NCBI GenBank assembly: GCA_951802195.1
Contig: OX637623.1
Span: 1,364,001 to 1,428,000 of the forward strand
Source of the DNA: Tausonia pullulans
Taxonomy: Eukaryota > Basidiomycota > Tremellomycetes > Cystofilobasidiales > Mrakiaceae
Direction: 5' to 3'
Length of the DNA: 64,000 bases
Shown here: piece after piece, positions 45,462 to 57,439 of the stretch
Position numbering within the stretch: position 1 is the stretch's first letter
How the letters are laid out: every line of letters begins with the position of its first letter
Translations under genes and position numbers: made by a program
The notes under the pieces: model-generated
What the model was told of the DNA's origin: nothing
Databases searched by the model: none
The model's input: only the letters and a program-made list of their open reading frames with translations

Positions 45462-48345
45462 GATGAGAAGTGTGGCGAAAAAGGAGTGTGAGGGGGAAAG
45501 AAGGTGGACGTCTAGGGTGAAACGCCGGGCGGGGGAGTGTGCCTGCTTGCTTGAGACGGACAGCGGAAGGGCAGCGGTCAAAGGACTCGGGCGGCATGGG
45601 GGAGGGCTCGTGTAAAGCCCCGACGTTGGCCTCTGTGGGGCGAGGTCCAAGCCCCATTATGTGTCATGTGTCTCGCTTTGCCTTCCTCTCACCTCCTTGC
45701 CTTCCTATCTCCGTCCTCCCCTTCCCCTTTCTTGCCGTGACAAAATGTGAGTGAGGAGACCAGAAAGCCACCGGAGCACCGTTGTGACCAGGGGAGGAGA
45801 GGGGAGGGGGACTCCACCCAAGGTGATCGAAACCCAGTCTCAGGGTTACACGGAGCAAAGATTTATGGGAGAGATTTTCTCCGATGCTCTCTCTTCCTGA
45901 CCAGCTGTTGCACTTGCCTGTTGTTCTGCTCCCTTCCTCTGGGCGGCCTACCTCTCTCCCGAAAAAGACGGAATGCAATGGCTTCCAGGCCAAGCGAGCG
46001 AGATTCTTACCGAGCGGGTGGGGGTGGCAGCATCGTTGGGAGGAAGCAAGCGGCTAGCAAACTGTCAACCGTCACCTCGTCTGCAGAAATTGAGGCGGAG
46101 CTTCGCTGCTCGTTCGCAGTTTCGACACACCGACATGTTGATGTCTTCGACGACACAACTTGCTCTGCGTGCGCCGGCGCCCGTATCGAAGGCCAACACA
46201 GATGATGACAACCGCCTCTCGTCAAGTTCTATCTACGGTTGGTTGGTATGGATCTCCAACCCAGGTCCACTGGAAAGCGTTTGAGAGCGATGCGCAACCA
46301 GGTCTTCCTTTCCTCAGTACACTCAGCGATAAATGTCCAGCAAAAAGGGGCCAGGCCTTCTCGCGTGGCTTACTTAGCCAGGAATCTAAACCCCCTTCCC
46401 GTTCTCTTCTCAGGAGAGCTCTAGATAACTGGGTGTGTCGTGTCACCCTCCACTCTCCAGGCTTATTCAGCGCTGCGCACGCCTCCCAAGCGGAGGACAA
46501 TTATATCGTACCTCTCACTCCACAACACATCGTTGTCCCACGACGACAGCGCCACGGGGGGTCTCGGATGCGGGTGTGGAACATGGAAGGACGAACAGAA
46601 CAGTCGTCCTCCTTAATTAAATCTTCTCTCGTCTTCCTCCCTCTCACCGTCTTTCAGAGGGTCATGTAGTCCTCTATGCTTGGTCCATGACTTGAACGCA
46701 AAAAAGGACCGAACGGCGGCCGTTTTTAAGCTTCTGTGAAACGGGCCTCAACGATATTCTCTCCACCGCATCATCGTCGTCGCCGTCCTTCCCCCCCCAC
46801 CCCCACCTCTCTCGTCTTGGGCTCGTTTCAGGTGCCATTTTTGCTAAATGGCGAGATGAAGAAAATGAGGAAATTGAGGAAGAGGGCGGACTTCAAAACA
46901 TTGATAAAAACTGGGAACGAGAGGGGTTCGGTCGTAACAAAACTGATTATGCACTAGTAAGGTGTTTAGAAAAAAAAAAAAAAAGGTTACGGTCTGGGGC
47001 GTTTTGAGTAGTATGCAACTGATGTCAAATTTGCAGAGTCTCCGAGGTTTTCGAATCAATCCCACGCGCAAGTGACGGCTCCCGGCTCCTTTGCCTTGGA
47101 AGAGTGCACGCTCCGCGAGGGCCCGTGCTCGCTGTGCCGTCTTTCTGCTCTCTCGATCACAAAAAGTCGCGGAGAAAGGCAGTCTCAATACCTCACTTTC
47201 AGGTTTGATCCATAATGAGGGCCGACCGTTCTTTCATAAGCCAGCAGTCTATCTACCGCTAGGGAGGAACGATCGGTCTCTCCTTACTGACCTCCCCCTC
47301 ACTCCATGTTTAGGGCCAAATACTTCGCAATTTATGTCTTATACGTGAATCATGCGCATGAAACTAACAAGAATTTCAACCAGTCTGGTGGATTCTCCCT
47401 ATTTTCGCCCGATCATTCATTCATTCCTGTGCCTCCCTCATCACGAGCTGTGCGTAGCCCAGCTAGTCTTGTCCAGTATCTGAGACATCAGTGGTGCGCT
47501 TACACATCAATTCCGCATCATATCGATAGGAGCTAAGCCTCTAGGCAGAGAGCTAATTCACTGACTTCCTTCTCGTCTCGTCTTCATCTTGTTCCTCTTT
47601 TCCTTCCTCGCGCTGTGCTTTCAGGGTCCGTTTGATGCGTGTGAAAGGGCTGGCGAACGTGCGCCAGATTGATCCGCTCCGCTTCCTATTGTTCCCAGTC
47701 GGCCTCGCTGAATGCTTTCCTCGCTGCACTCCGTTTATAAGTCTTGGAGGATGCTGTCATGTGCTCATCAATGAGGGATGTCCCGAGATTGCGAGCTGGG
47801 AGCAGGGGGAACATGCTGGACAGTCCGCTGCTCGAAACGATTTTCTTACAGGCGAGGGTTTACCACCAATTACACAGACAGAGAACAGCATGGGATTGTT
47901 TTCAGCAACACCTGGTCTCGGTCATGAGAGGGCCAGTCGTTCCAACTTATGACGATGAAGACTGTTGAAAGTAACGTGGATCACCCCAAGCGGCTCCCCC
48001 TAAGATTGAAGCTGAGACCCCAGGCCGTCGCAGGTACATAGTGGTGCATTGCATGGATCGCTCGACTATCAAGATATCTTGGTTCATGCTTTCGCCGTCT
48101 TGTAAGCGCATTGTCGGAGATCATGGCGACGAGCTACCCCGGTTGTCCGTCATAGATGTTGGCCAGAGGGCTACAACCCAGTCGGCCTCTCTTGCCGTGA
48201 AAAGGATGACGGCAGTGAAAACAATATTCAAACCCATAGCAGCTAAAAGAGTGTTGCGATCATCTCACGGAAGTGACAAGTGACCTTAGGTATAAAACAA
48301 AGATGTTCAGCAAGACGCACGCCAAAGTCCGCTCGTCTCCCTCCT
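45462..48345. other. gene-poor spacer between the two DUF6534-like paralogues
   Basis: These 2.9 kb should include the promoter of copy A and the 3' end of copy B. Open frames on both strands are short and compositionally odd. I see a run of about 16 A bases at 46970-46985 and a C run near 46790-46802. No domain, transposon end or RNA gene is recognised. It could hold a small gene I cannot see or the decayed remains of a third copy. Confidence 0.4.
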
Positions 48346-51217
48346 CTACTCCTGCCCCATCTTAACCAGCTCCACCGCAGAATGGTCGTTGCGCCTGTCA
48401 TCCCATGTGTCGCTATCACAGTCCAGCTTGTCCACGCTCGCCTCATCGTAATGCTGGTCTCGCGGTACGTACGGCTGGAGGGCCCAGCATGCGTTGGACG
48501 ATTAGTGCTCCGTCCTGCCGTCTTCAGCCGAATCAGCGTACTTACCCGGCCCTGCTCCTCGTCGCCCGGAGAAGACTCGACCCTGGTTTCAGTCTCGTGG
48601 TGGATGAAGACGCTGCGGTAGTGTCAGAATAATGCAAAATCAGACCAATGTACCAGCTGGCTAGTCTTGCATGCGAAACGAACCCTTCGTTCTGGTTGAA
48701 GGCGCTGGGTCCGAAACGAGAGCTCGGCTTGCCGGTTGCCTTGAACCCAGCGCCGTTGACGGCCTTGCCGCCAGAGGAACCGCTCTCGGCGAGCTCAGCG
48801 CGACCGTTCAGGTTGGCGAGCATTGACCTGCAATTGTCCAGAGCATCAGTAGGATGGTCTGCAGAGCAAGGCGATTGACCACAAAGACAGCCTCTCACAT
48901 GGTGTAGATTCTGAAGTTGCCAAGGAGAGGGCAGATCTTTCAGGATAAGACGTCCTGCAAGCGATCGGCATAACCAAACGCACCGGCCAATGCAGCTCTG
49001 AAACTGCAGACAAGTCCGGAAGAGTCAGATGGCGACAAAGCATTGCGATGGCAAATATCTAGACAGTACCATCGTCGAGATATTGTCATTCGGCCTCAGG
49101 CAGAAGATGATTAACGAAATGACGGCGATGATAGCGGTGAGAGTGCCATTCCTGAGGAAGATGATTATCATTAGACAACAATACCGAACTGGATAATAAG
49201 ACAATTACCTCACCGGACAGAGGAGATCATGATACGGTTAATGATGTGCTGCTCGCACGAAATGACGCGTCAGCTGATGACCCCACTTGGACTGAGCCGA
49301 CAGCGACGACTGACTCCCGTGTCAGAGTACTCGCTCTTGACCCTACGCAGCACCATGACGAGAATCAGAGCAAGGGAAATGTCGCTGTCGATTCGAAACT
49401 AGTCAGGATTGGTGAGGTCGACGGTGTGGAACGTCCTTTTCCCAAGCTGGAGGACTCACATGATGACGGCAGCGACGGCCCAGAGGGTCAAGAGACTGCA
49501 CGAGTTGAACGATTTTGTCGGCAAGACCGTACCCCAGAGACTGCGGGAGGCTCAATGAGTCCAACTCACGGAATGAGGTTGCCACGGTGTAAGGGTGTGA
49601 CGCTCGCGGCAAGAATCCCTCCGCCGAGAGATCCGCCCAGCTAGATCGAGGAAACAGCCCGGTCAGTCTGTGCGACTGCGCCACACAAACCACACCCCCC
49701 CCCCTCCCTCCCAAAAGAAAAAGAAGAAAGGTGGACACATACTGAGGCCGCAATTGGAAGAGAGAGTAGTGCGACCCAGATCCACTGACGAGTCCTGATT
49801 TGATAGACAGGAGGTGAGTCCTATGACATCCGCGTCCGCTATCTTCTACGGCTGAAAAATCAGTCAGCTTACAGGCGGTAGACTCGAGCCAGAAGCCAGC
49901 ATTGAACGATGGCGGCAGTGAATCCGGTCGAGATGACTGGGGTGGGTGTACGGTCAGCGCGGATGCACGTAGATTCTCAGGGGAAACAAGAAAGAAACCC
50001 TCACTATAGATAGCGATGCTGGAGGGCCGAACAAGGCAAAGTCAAATACTGCTTCCTCAAGACCTGATCAATCTAAATCGAGCGGAGGCTTACCCGACTG
50101 GCTGGGTGCTGGTGAGGTACTAGTGGCAAAGCGAGCGTGTGTACAGAGAGAGAGCGAGAAAACAGTGGGCGAGATCAGAGACAATCGACGCAACAGAATC
50201 TGGAGTTCACCCAAGACTCTGGAACGAGAGATTGCAAGGGTTTCAGTTCGGTGGACGGCACGCTCACATTCGATTTGCCCCAGTTTGTCTTTTGATCGGC
50301 GCACACACAACAAGCACAACAAAACAGTCAGTCAGATCTAGTACACCGGAACATCGAGGCAAAAACAAGCATGGGCGTACGATGCATGAGAGGTAGACCG
50401 CTGAGAAGATGCCTCCGCAGCAGACAAGGCTAGAGAAAGCGAAAGAGAACACAAGACAGGGGGTGGTAGGAGGTATCGAAAGAGGTGTGTGAGGTGGGGG
50501 GGGAGGAACAAATAGGTAAGCCACCGAAGCATCAGAGCTTCTTTCCGTTCCCCTCGCTGTGCGGAGACAATGCGGTAGACTCACTCGGTGACAAAGGCGG
50601 CTGCGACGGAAGCCTTATTATATAACGAGTCATTAGGGTACTGGAGGACAAGCAGCCGGCGAGGTGAGCGGGCTAACATAAGCGCGGCGCCGTGCCACCC
50701 TTGCTCGGTTGTCTTCTCTCATACCTGTCTATAGTATCGCCAAAGGCTGGTGGCAGGGAATGAGTCTCCATCAGGTGGCTGTCGCATTATCTCGACATAA
50801 AGACAAAGGTGCCCTCTCGAACGCACTGCATGCACCTGCATGGACGAAGGAGAGGCGAGAAAGAAAGGGGGAAGTGGAGGGGAGGCCGATCAGCTCCGTC
50901 GGCATTGAAGAGCGACAGGCGAAGCCTTCTCTTTCCAATCTAGCCAAAGTCACCGGAGTGGAACGAGCAAAGAACACTACGCACTCTAGCGTTAAGAGGA
51001 AACAGTTGGCCCAGCCGGCCTGCAGGAGGACGGATCAGCCAAAGTCACAAGAGTTCCTCTGTCCGACAGCGAGCGTACCAGGACGAGGGTGCTGGGATGA
51101 GAACGAGCGGGAGGAATTGGTCAGCGAGGGCTGGCTGGTTTGAGGAGCTGACGCTCGGCATTTATCGGGCGTTCGCCCCTCTCACCCTACAGTGGCATCG
51201 AGGGGTGCACTCGACAT
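48346..51217 (-). CDS. DUF6534-like seven-helix membrane protein, tandem copy B
   Basis: This is a paralogue of the gene at 42604-45461, in the same orientation and with the same exon plan. Exons start 51217-51186 (MSSAPLDATV), 51091-51079 (13 bases, GTLVL), AGWANCFLLTL to 50995 with a GT donor (TAGA|GTGCGT), and 50835-50827 (9 bases, GTGCATGCA). They continue LWRYYRQ, YPNDSLYNKASVAAAFVT and further helices. The tail begins MLANLNGRAEL, then SGSSGGKAVNG, VFIHHETETRVESSPGDEEQ and the end VELVKMGQE before TAG (48348-48346). Residue pairs such as GTLVL, the WxNC block, LLTLEC, RYYRQYPNDS versus MYFRKYPRDS, and the acidic HxETETR tail show the copies share ancestry. The cytosolic tails have diverged more than the helices. 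Family function is unknown. Exons between 50400 and 49000 were not resolved base by base. Confidence 0.72.
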
Positions 51218-51559
51218 AGTCCCTACTATGCGTAAATGGATTCAGACAAGGGATAATGGAAATAATAAGGAATGTGAGGGGCGAGTGGGCGAGTGGGCGA
51301 GTGGGCGAGAAGGATGAAGGGAGAAGGCAAGGACTTCAAGTGGACATCGGAGGAAGTCCTGGGTTCACTCCGGTCTCAAAAATCAGCAGAGTATCCAAGG
51401 AAAATAGCAAGGTCCAGGTCCATGAGGAGCTCCGCGATAGATCAAGCCCGAGAGCCGCTTGATGAAATGAAATCAACCCCTAAGCCGAGCGAATCAATTA
51501 GGACTGACAGACAGGCCATGACGACACATCCTTCACGCATATATTTACATCCCCTTTAA
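51218..51559. other. intergenic stretch with a GGGCGAGT repeat
   Basis: This is the upstream region of copy B. A perfect GGGCGAGT octamer repeat of about three and a half units lies at 51279-51309. No gene is seen. Confidence 0.5.
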
Positions 51560-53860
51560 CCCTCCTATTGCTACTGCTATGCTCGCTACCCGGGCCGTCC
51601 CAATGTCAACCCTCCAGCCGGAGCGCAAGTTGTGACCGGGAAAGCGCCCGTGACGGTCCATGCCAAGAGCTTCGACTCGTTAACAGATCGACTCGAATAA
51701 GCAGGCCTCGTTACACCGTGTCTCAGCCTAATATCCTCCCTCCTCGCTTAGCTGCCTGCCACCGAGTCCTCGACGGCGCCCGCTTTCGCCTCGGCTCCCG
51801 CCTCTACGTCTGCAGCTGCGTCTGGCCGTGCCCCTTCAAAGACTGGCCCTGCCATGCCCCTCCCCCTTGCCCCGAGGCGGTCGCGCCCAGCCTTCAGGGC
51901 GCGATCGCCTCCCAGCGCGCACCCAGGGCCGCGGTAACCCTTCAACCGCCCAGGGATCGACAACGATATCCAGGAGTTCATCCCAGATGACGACGAGCCC
52001 AAGGAGATTGGCACGATCATCAACAATATCCTCGAAGACCTCCCGGACGCTCATGAGCAGTCCTCCTCCTTCCGACCCTCTTCTCTAACGCCCTCTTTTA
52101 GGCAGCCGTCGAGCACACCCTCGTCACCATGTTCATAGCCGGGGACATGGAAACCCAATGGTGTTCCACGGTCTTAACATCCTCGCGGCGAACTTCCCAT
52201 GGTCCAACAACGGGTGTTCACGCGAGATCATACTCGCAACCTCCTCCTCTTCCCCTACTCTTGCTCCACTGCTGGCCTCTGCCTCCTCTCCGAAATGGCA
52301 TGCAGATCGCCTGTGCGCCTGAGCAGGTGGCAGCTTGGACAGCCAAATGCAAGAATCTTGGCCTCCGCTCAATCTTCACCGTCGTCGCCTGCCAGGTTGC
52401 CATCATCTTCTGGCGACGCGCCTCTCGATTCTTCTCTCCCGATACCCCTCCGACCATCGACCATGACTAATGCCATCTCTTCCTCCCGTCCAAAGCTCCG
52501 TCCCAGCCTTCGTGCCGGCTTTTGTCCCAGCTTCGCGGACACCGCCCCCGCTATTGCTGGCGACCCCGTCAAAGTCTGCGCCGCCGTCTACGTCCACTGC
52601 CGAAGTGACTCGTCGACGGAGACATATCTATCTGCTCTCTCCCACACATTCCCTTATTCAGACATTTTTTTTCCTTCTGGGCGGTGGCTGAGACTGTGTG
52701 GGGAACAAAGGACTCGGCGGGACAAACCCCAATACCAACAATCCCGGGGGAGGGGGAGGGGGAGGGGGAGGGCGTTCAGATGGCCGATCGCTTGCGCCTT
52801 CGCGCTCTTTGACCTGTTCCGCGACCTGGATGCATTGATGCATTCCGTCATGCGTACAGCGACCACATTGGCACCATAGGAGACAGACGCTGCCTTAACC
52901 GCTTCCACCTCTTCCACTTGCTAGGCAGCCGAGCCGTACGCCAGAACCTTGCCTCGCCCGTCTGGCTCCCTCTGCGCCCCTCATCCTCCCGGACGGCTGG
53001 CAGAAGGAATTCCTCCTAGCTCGCACCAGCGCCGCCGACTCGAGCGACATTGGCGCCAGCTCGGGGATCTTTCCCAGGCCTCGCCTGAGGATGTCTACCT
53101 CACCCATCGCTTCTTCCTCTATGTTCTCCACCCGCGCCTGGGCAAGCATACTGCGTCGGCCTCGCTCGCGGGCGACACCCTCACGCCGCACAACGAGTGG
53201 ACGCGTTGCATTGTCTGTCTCGCTGCTCCGGTGGAGTCCATCTTCCATCTCTTCGACAACGACAAGCCCTTGTCCTGTGGTGGGCGCCATCTGAGCCGCT
53301 GCCGCGGGCACTACTCTCTCCCCTCGACCCCCCTTCACCTTGTTGTCCTCTTCTACCTCCTCCCCCCTCCCTCCTCTCCCTCCCTCATCTCTTCTACCAT
53401 GAAAATTCTTCCCCTCTCATTCCCTCCCCTGCTCATCTGTACAGCCCCCTCCCTTCCCTCCCTAGCCAGATTCTCTCTCCTCTTCCGCCCTCTCGCCGTC
53501 TCTCATAGGTTCACGCCCATCATAACGCCGCTATCACCTATATCATTTTGCCTCAGTAGGTTCAAGGAGGGTTTTCCTCACCTTCTCGTCGAGTTCTCAG
53601 CCGCACGAAAGACCTGGGCTGCTGCCGCAGTGTTCGTCTACCCAACCGCGTTCAGTGAACTGCCTCTGCTGCGCGAGATTGTCTGTCCGTCGGTTGCAGA
53701 ACGTCCCGCCACACCCTCCTTTTCCACATCACTATCCCCATTCGGGTTTACAGCCTCTCAGAATCAGGGGCTCAGTCGGATGGAGGTGCTCGGGAAGGTT
53801 GCGGCCGGTGACGTCGCCAAAGTTGCTCGGACGGGTCGGAGAACGTTCTAGATGATAACG
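51560..53860 (+). CDS. probable unidentified gene, low-complexity, limits uncertain
   Basis: Coding signal is strongest on the plus strand but I cannot assemble a product. Blocks that read as protein are NVNPPAGAQVVTGKAPVTVH and AKSFDS (51599-51682), an Ala/Ser/Pro-rich stretch (51752-51940), and DIQEFIPDDDEPKEIGTIIN then NILEDLPDAHEQ (51957-52055). After a CTAAC...TTTTAG acceptor at 52101 comes AAVEHTLVTMFIAGDMETQW. A Ser/Pro-rich segment with a VPAF repeat lies near 52480-52560, and a block with LILPDGWQKEFLLAR lies near 52970-53010. The central acidic helix followed by AAVEHTLVTMFIAGDMETQW may be a small conserved domain I do not recognise. A GGGGGA hexamer repeat interrupts at 52746-52772. 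Minus-strand coding in 52895-53338 cannot be excluded. The start and end given are outer guesses. Confidence 0.35.
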
Positions 53861-55009
53861 GGGTGCGCTGAGGGGTCGCGCGCAGACAGGAAAAGGAAGT
53901 TCGTAGGGCGGCTGAGCCGATTGATCGAAGTGGGCTGTAGCACAGTCATTGGCGGGTCCGATGGTGGTGCTGATGCTGGTGCTGGGTGTGTTGGTCATAA
54001 TGGAGGTAGGTGGATGGGTCGTAGGGATGATGCGCTCCTGATGTTCGCCTTGTCTTCCTTTTCCCTCGTCCTCCTTCCAACTCTCCTTTCTCTCCCTCTT
54101 TCCCCTACATTTCCTTGGTCATTCCTTTCTCCCTTCTATACTCTCCTCCTCATTCCTTTGTGCCATTCCCACCTTTTTTCGGGAAAGCGGCTCCCTCCCC
54201 CCCTCCGCTCCATCCCAATGACTACGGTCGTTGTACTTTCAAGTCACGGGCGATTCGATGGTTAGAATACATAATCAAAAGCGATCACTCCTCTACGGGT
54301 GATTATTGACTTAGACACGAAGATAAACCGCCCAGCCTTTCCGAAAGATCCCAGGGTGGTAGGAAGGTAATGAATGATCACTCCGCTAGAGTTTCACCCA
54401 GAAATTGCGCTCTCTATCGTTGACTACGGTCATTAAACTTTCAGATGACGGGTGCTCCTATGGCCCGAGCACAAAAATCGTTGAGCAGCTGCTGCCATCG
54501 CTGGGACTCGAGTTGAGTTCGCACCGCCTTCGAATCGCCCCATCCGACATTGTTCCTTGTCTTCCTTCGCCTTCCTCTGGCTTATTTCGATGTCGTCGTC
54601 AACTTCGTAGATTGGCATTCGCTTCAGATTGCGATGGCTCTGCGCTAATTTTAGATTAATTGGTCCACACAACTGTATCAGCCCGCCATGTAACCCATGC
54701 TTTCATTTCATGCGCTCGCATCATTGTAAACGAGAGGATCGAGACCCTTTTTTTGAATAGGTTCCGACCAGGTGGTGAAGACACCGAAGGAGCGACAGTC
54801 GGTCGAACGTGACAGGGTGCCTTTCGATGGCATGCAAGAATCTCACGAGTCTCGACCATCTCTCAATCGCACCCTATACATTCGCTCCGACAAACAAACA
54901 AAAAGTCCATCGGTGAGGAATGCAAAGAGCAAGTACTATTCTACAACCGAACCAAACGCGCACCTGGCAAGCGTCTTCTCGGCTCCGTCTCTCTACTCCT
55001 CTCAGCTAG
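53861..55009. other. intergenic stretch, no gene seen
   Basis: The stretch is CT-rich on the plus strand at 54050-54215 and otherwise featureless. The TTGACTACGGTCATTAAACT near 54419-54438 partly repeats ATGACTACGGTCGTTGTACT at 54219-54238. No RNA gene is seen. Confidence 0.45.
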
Positions 55010-57045
55010 CTAGCTCCGCGGCTGCCGCCGTGGTGGTGTTCGACGACGAGCTTCGGCCTCAATCCTCTCCGACTTACTCCCTTCCTTCGCCGTCGCCTCG
55101 CCGTTGCCGCTTTCGCGCGCCCGCTCGGACTCGACGGCATCGATGATCTTTTCGAGACGCGCGACGACAGGCTCGGGCTGGAGGTCGAGTTGGGCCTGGA
55201 GATTACATTGAGACGATTTGTCAGATTTGTCAGCACGAAATGCAAGGGGGAGTGTAGAGAGCCACGACACACCTCCCAGTCCTTGCTTTGAACATGCTCG
55301 CCTTTCGAGAGCCACTCGCTCTCCGGATACAACTGGGCTTCGGGCCCGCGAAGGACGAGGTGCCTGTGATGAAAGAGGCGGGATACAAGTTCGTTCTCCC
55401 CTGTGGTCTGGGGCGTCAGCGCATCAAACAAGAAGAAAGAGGGAAAGAGGGCGACACGCACGATCAAACGATTCCGCATCAAACAGTTCCATTACCGTCC
55501 CTTCCCCGTCCCCCTGTGCTCCCTTCGTAGGCATCCACATCTGCGCCGACGTGATGTCCCCTCCGTGCATCGACACGACGACGCTCGCTCTCGCAAGCAG
55601 ACGGACGACTTCCTCTTTCCGCATGCTGCGGATAACGGAGACGTGAATCTCAGCCCGGTAAGCGAGGCGAGCTCGGAGAAGCTTGATGAGAGCTTCATGA
55701 GAGGCAGTGGTGAGCCGGGGAACTTCGCCCTATGGTTCATTCGTTCGTCATTGTGCGTCAGCAATGATGTGGAGAGACGGAACACTCCCACACGCACATT
55801 CCGGTTCCGATCCAAGTATACTACGACGGGCTTATCGCTCGTCGGCATCGTCCCAGGACCCAACGTCTTCAACGCCGCCCTCCGGTACGGCTCAAACCAA
55901 TCCGGATTCGGCGACGGCAGCATCGCGATGTACGAGTTCATTTTAAGCCACGTCTTGGTGTCTGGGTGCCGGTGGGCCGCCCAACGGTCGACGATGACGA
56001 TGCGCTCAAAAACGGTGAGCTCGGAGGTTTTGGCGCGTTGCTGCCAGTCGGATAGATGTTCGATGCGGGCTTCGGGAAGGGTGGTGCGAATGATCCATTC
56101 GTCTGGAAGCGGGTGACGCATCAGGAACATATGGATGGATGCCTGTACACTTCGACTCTTCCGCTTCTTTTCAAGAGAAGATGGATATGATAGAGGAAAG
56201 AAAGACAGCACGCACTCAGACCCTTAGCGTCCTTCCAGCCCTGAAGATTGCCAGCGTCGGTGCACCGGGGAAAGAGGACCCGTTTGGGGACGTCGTCCAA
56301 CTGAGGCGAAACAAGCGAGAGGGCCTTGAGCGCTGGGAGGTAGGCCTCAGCGAGGAAGTGGCTGTGAGGGGTGAGGGGAAACGAATGGAGGTCAGACGCG
56401 TTCATTCAAACATCGGCGCGCGGGTGCCCTCGAGACTGACTCGTGGAATGGCAAATAGCCGTCCTCGCCCGGTTGATCGTGGAAGAGAAGCTACCACAGA
56501 TCCGTCATCAGTATCACCCTCCTCAATTCGTCAGGCAGGCGAGCACTCACCGTCGCTCCCTTGATAATGCGGACCTTGCCGTCGCGGCCACCCCTCGCCT
56601 GCTTAAACCACGACTCGCCTGCCTCCGTCTCGACCCACTCTATGGAGCCATCCCCATGCGTGACGACGTCCACCTTGTCGAGCTTGCCGGCCTGGTCGGG
56701 CTCGACCGCGTAGACAAGCTTGCCGGCGTCAAGGTAGATGTAGTCGAAGACGTGGTAGCCCTGAACGGAACTCGCGTGGTTCTGTGAATAGACGAACGCG
56801 CCGAGATACTCTAGAGGGGGCTCCTGTGGACTGAGACCGCTCTCAATGTGGCCAGATGGAGGTTGGGAGATGTGGTGGGCTGGTGGCGCTCCTCCTCGGG
56901 AGGAGGACGACACGCTGTCGCTACTGTCGACGAGGCTGGGGGCGGTCGCTGAATGGTCGAATGTAGAGCGAGCAAGGAGATAGAGCGAGATGGCGACCGC
57001 CCCAAAGAGGATGACCTTTGTTCTCCGCGAGACGACGGAGGACAT
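55010..57045 (-). CDS. GT61-type glycosyltransferase (EOGT/xylosyltransferase superfamily), type II membrane protein
   Basis: The start MSSVVSRRTKVILFGAVAIS gives a signal anchor (residues about 10-27), followed by a Ser/Pro-rich stem. The luminal domain has PLEYLGAFVYSQNHASSVQG, YHVFDYIYLDAGKLVY, FERIVIVDRWAAHRHPDTKT, WLKMNSYIAMLPSPNPDWFE, PVVVYLDRNRNVRVGV, LVEAL-type helices around KLSSSFSELA, and SMHGGDITSAQMWMPTKGAQ followed by GTVMELFD. YLDR-N-R and HGGD/A...GTVMELF are the nucleotide-sugar-binding blocks of GT61. The C-terminus is highly basic (EARRRTPPRRQPRS), an unusual luminal end that could be a stop-site artefact or a charged tail. At least five introns are present. The sugar is unknown; fungal members transfer xylose or GlcNAc-type sugars. 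The start was chosen as the ATG directly before the membrane segment. Confidence 0.8.
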
Positions 57046-57439
57046 GTCGAGGGCGCGGGAAGGGTGGCTGGTAGTTAGGAGCAGGGACGAGAGAGTGGCC
57101 GAGTGGCCGAATGAGCGAGTGACAGGCCAGCCATCCCGTGGTCCGAGCGTCTAGGTGTAGTCCTCCCTTCCCGCTGATCTCTCGTCCCCTAGAAAAGGGG
57201 CATTTGGGAGAGCACGCCAGAGCTCAACTGCTCTCGGGCACGAAGAAGAGAACCCAAGAAAGCAAGGAGGGTGCCGCCTTAGTCACGTGACCGACCGCTG
57301 GAGCTGAATGGGCAAGACGCGCCTGTGTTTTCCCCTCGACGCGTCCGTCTCCTCCCAACCTCCATCGTCCTCCTCATCCCCTCATTGACTTGTCCCCCCT
57401 CCCGCGTCATCCACTTCGGTCGGACCGGGCCCCATCTCC
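57046..57439. promoter_or_regulatory. divergent promoter between the GT61 and separase-like genes
   Basis: There are 394 bases between diverging start codons. It is GC-rich without a clear TATA box. The separase side is CT-rich directly before its ATG (57405-57439). Confidence 0.4.

Noticed and set aside
42604-51217. Copy A and copy B as one allele duplicated by an assembly error
   Set aside because: The copies differ at many bases in matched micro-exons, use different splice donors and have different tails, so they are true paralogues.
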